Source of the DNA: Oscillospiraceae bacterium
Lineage (GTDB): Bacteria > Bacillota > Clostridia > Oscillospirales > Oscillospiraceae
Length of the DNA stretch: 22,530 nt
Reading direction: 5' to 3'
Assembly: GCA_016296235.1 (NCBI GenBank)
Contig: JAEDJR010000010.1
Coordinates: 1-22,530, forward strand
The notes under the pieces were generated by a model. The model was not told the DNA's origin. It did no database searches and saw only the letters and a program-made list of their open reading frames with translations. Made by a program: the position numbers and the translations under genes. Shown here piece after piece: positions 20,782 through 22,530 of the stretch. The first letter of the stretch is position 1; the number at the start of each line of letters is the position of its first letter.

Positions 20782-22136
20782 TCGTCCATTTTGGCCAGAC
20801 GGCGGAGGAATTGCAGGGAAAGCGGCAACGTGACTGAGAAGGTCAGCACGTCGCTGAACGGCTGCGCAAGCTGAATGCCGGTCAGCCCCAATCCCATGGG
20901 AAGCAGCAGAATCAGCGGGATATAAAACAGACCGTTGCGCAGGCTGGCCAGGAGGGAGGCCGTTCCGGAGCTGCCGACGCTTTGAAACATCATGCTGCCG
21001 CAGGCGCTGATGGGCAAAAGCAGACAGGAGATACACTGATAGCGTAAAGCGGGAATGCCGATTTCCACCACACCGGCGTCCTTCTGGAAGAGGCGGACAA
21101 GAGAGGGCGCAAACAGCAGGCAGCCCATGGCCATGAGCAGGAGCGCGGTTTCGCTGAACAAAACGGCGTACCAGAATCCGCTGCGTACGCGGCGGTAGCG
21201 CTTGGCACCGTAGTTAAAGGACGCCACGGGCTGATAGCCCTGGCCAATACCGATGTTGACCGAGAAGATGAACTGACTGATCCGACCGACAATGCTCATG
21301 GCAGCTACGGCGGCGTCCCCATAAATCCCCGCCTGATGATTGAGCAGCAGAACGGAGATGCTCCCCAGTCCCTGGCGGATCAGGGAGGGCAAACCGGTGG
21401 AGATAATCAGCCAGATATCGTGCCAGCTTTTTGTTAAGCTGCGCAGACGGAGTCTGCTGTCTGTTTTGCCCCTCAGAAAAACGGATACCAGGATACTGAA
21501 ACTGATGATCTGGGAGAGGGCGGTGGAGACGCCGGCGCCCATAGTTCCCATGTGCAGGACGAGAATGCACAGCGGATCCAGAATTATGTTCAGCACAGCG
21601 CCGGAGACAAGCCCCAGCATGGCATAAAAGGCCATGCCTTCATAGCGCAGAATGTTGTTGAGTACGCAGCTGCCCGTGTAAAACGGGGCGGCCAGGAGAA
21701 TGCAGACGGCATAATCCAGTGCATAGGGGAGAATGGTGTCTGTGCTGCCGAGCAAGTACATAAACTGCGTCTGAAAGCAGAGACCGGCAATGCCAATGAT
21801 ACCGCCCACCGCCAATGCCAGGAAAAAGCCTGTGGAGGCGAAACGGGTTGCGCTCTCCCGGTCGTGCTGGCCCAACCGGCGGGAGATGATGCTGCCTGCG
21901 CCATGACCAAACATGAACCCAAAAGCCTGCAGAATTGCCATGAGGCTGAAAACGATGCCAATGGCGCCGGATGCGCTTTTACCGAGGGTGCCGACAAAAT
22001 AGGTGTCGGTCATATTGTAAATACTGGTAATCAGCATACTGACAATGGTCGGCAGCCCGAGCTGAATAATCAGCTTTGGAATGGGCGTCTGCGTCATTTT
22101 CAGATATTTTTCATCATGTTGTTCCTGAGCGGCCAT
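20742..22136 (-). CDS. MATE family multidrug/sodium efflux transporter
   Basis: This 464-residue membrane protein is predicted to have twelve helices in two related halves and to export cationic compounds using a sodium or proton gradient. Typical marks are the N-terminal KLIIQLGLPTIVSMLITSIYNMTDTYFVG, HGAGSIISRRLGQHD, LNIILDPLCI and the second-half IGQGYQPVASFNYGAKRYRR. The ATG at 22136 has AAGGAG about ten bases upstream. The C-terminal tail of about thirteen residues (from DDHAQ) is encoded within the 40-base antisense overlap with the YbaK-like gene, so it may have been gained by loss of an earlier stop. The substrate is unknown. Confidence 0.94.
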   Translation of the reverse strand: MAAQEQHDEKYLKMTQTPIPKLIIQLGLPTIVSMLITSIYNMTDTYFVGTLGKSASGAIGIVFSLMAILQAFGFMFGHGAGSIISRRLGQHDRESATRFASTGFFLALAVGGIIGIAGLCFQTQFMYLLGSTDTILPYALDYAVCILLAAPFYTGSCVLNNILRYEGMAFYAMLGLVSGAVLNIILDPLCILVLHMGTMGAGVSTALSQIISFSILVSVFLRGKTDSRLRLRSLTKSWHDIWLIISTGLPSLIRQGLGSISVLLLNHQAGIYGDAAVAAMSIVGRISQFIFSVNIGIGQGYQPVASFNYGAKRYRRVRSGFWYAVLFSETALLLMAMGCLLFAPSLVRLFQKDAGVVEIGIPALRYQCISCLLLPISACGSMMFQSVGSSGTASLLASLRNGLFYIPLILLLPMGLGLTGIQLAQPFSDVLTFSVTLPLSLQFLRRLAKMDDHAQSLQTSTHAS

Positions 22137-22158
22137 CCTACGTCATCTCCTTGGTATT

Positions 22159-22187
22159 ATTCTAACGAAGAATCGCAGAAAAAGCAA
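22159..22187 (-). promoter_or_regulatory. Promoter of the MATE gene
   Basis: On the minus strand TTGCTT (22187-22182), 17 bases, TAGAAT (22164-22159). It lies about 23 bases before the ATG. Confidence 0.65.
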
Positions 22188-22230
22188 GAGGTGCCCCGGC
22201 AGCCCCCAGGGCGGCAAAAAAGGAGTTTTC

Positions 22231-22530
22231 ATGAGTACCTATACATTTCATACCCGGATTTCCTATCATGATATCGATGCGCATATGGCGCTAACCCTGC
22301 GGGGCGCCATGAACTGTATGCAGGAGGCGGCCATTCTCCATGCAGACCAGGTGGGGAATTCCATTTCCGATCTGGCGCAGAACCATCTGGTTTGGATGCT
22401 GGTTCAGTGGCATGTGAAGCTGGTGGGAGAGGCCTCGTGGAATGACAGCGTGGATGTGGTCACCTGGCCGAGATCCATGGAGCGCCTGACCTCCGTCCGC
22501 AATTTCGAACTGCTGAACAGCAGGGGAGAG
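22231..22530 (+). CDS. Acyl-ACP thioesterase, 5' part only (runs off the window)
   Basis: The first 100 codons are present and the frame is open to the window end. The N-terminus YTFHTRISYHDIDAHMALTLRGAMNCMQEAA is the hot-dog fold opening of FatA/PF01643-type thioesterases, and NHLVWMLVQWHVKLVGEASWNDSVDVVTWPRSMERLTSVRNFEL follows the family pattern. These enzymes release fatty acids from acyl carrier protein in the cytoplasm. The ATG at 22231 has AAAAAGGAG six bases upstream. The second hot-dog domain, with the catalytic residues, is expected beyond the window. It is divergent from the MATE gene; no clear plus-strand promoter was found in the 94-base gap. Confidence 0.9.
   Translation, partial: MSTYTFHTRISYHDIDAHMALTLRGAMNCMQEAAILHADQVGNSISDLAQNHLVWMLVQWHVKLVGEASWNDSVDVVTWPRSMERLTSVRNFELLNSRGE

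Overview
The window is a compact, gene-dense stretch of bacterial chromosome with GC-rich third codon positions, strong AGGAGG-type ribosome binding sites and many 4-8 base gene overlaps. Gene content points to a Gram-positive anaerobe of the Clostridia, most likely the Oscillospiraceae/Ruminococcaceae: a four-cysteine TSCPD protein, type III pantothenate kinase, an SLH-anchored secreted lysozyme, a TagO/WecA plus WecB pair, an acyl-ACP thioesterase, and short clostridial proteins. The assignment is by inference; no rRNA is present. No prophage, insertion sequence or CRISPR array was seen.

Layout. Positions 54-6001 (+): an operon with two carbohydrate-type ABC importer permeases, a long coiled-coil HlyD-like adaptor, a two-TM protein that looks like a MacB extracellular domain without its permease part, and an MsmK/UgpC-type ATPase. 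It ends at a bidirectional terminator shared with gltX. 6052-7530 (-): gltX, divergent from trpS across two consensus-like promoters. 7666-11739 (+): trpS, wecA/tagO-type transferase, wecB epimerase, and an unrecognised membrane-anchored protein. 11708-12549 (-): a cassette of three small unrecognised genes joined by two equal 8-base overlaps, preceded by a sequence matching the sigma-K consensus. 12609-13867 (+): YfcE-like phosphodiesterase and coaX. 13871-14071 (-): a 66-residue membrane protein. 14150-16583 (+): alpha/beta hydrolase and secreted lysozyme with SLH repeats. 16707-17897 (+): a 36-residue conserved-looking small protein, truA, and an ArsC/Spx-like protein lacking the usual cysteine. 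17956-19164 (+): MFS transporter. 19269-19357 (+): tRNA-Leu(CAG) with a strong promoter and terminator. 19462-20204 (-): TSCPD protein and a YbaK-type deacylase whose natural start seems to be ACG. 20311-20781 (+): a second YbaK-domain protein, divergent from the first. 20742-22136 (-): MATE efflux protein. 22231-22530 (+): start of an acyl-ACP thioesterase.

The best candidates for something undescribed are: (1) the hybrid locus in which sugar-importer parts are interleaved with exporter-type adaptor and MacB-like extracellular parts; (2) the two divergent YbaK-family genes whose promoters appear to share one palindromic -35 hexamer, TTGCAA, with exactly 17 bases to a -10 on each side; (3) the three-gene small-protein cassette with a putative late-sporulation promoter; and (4) the apparent ACG start codon of ybaK.
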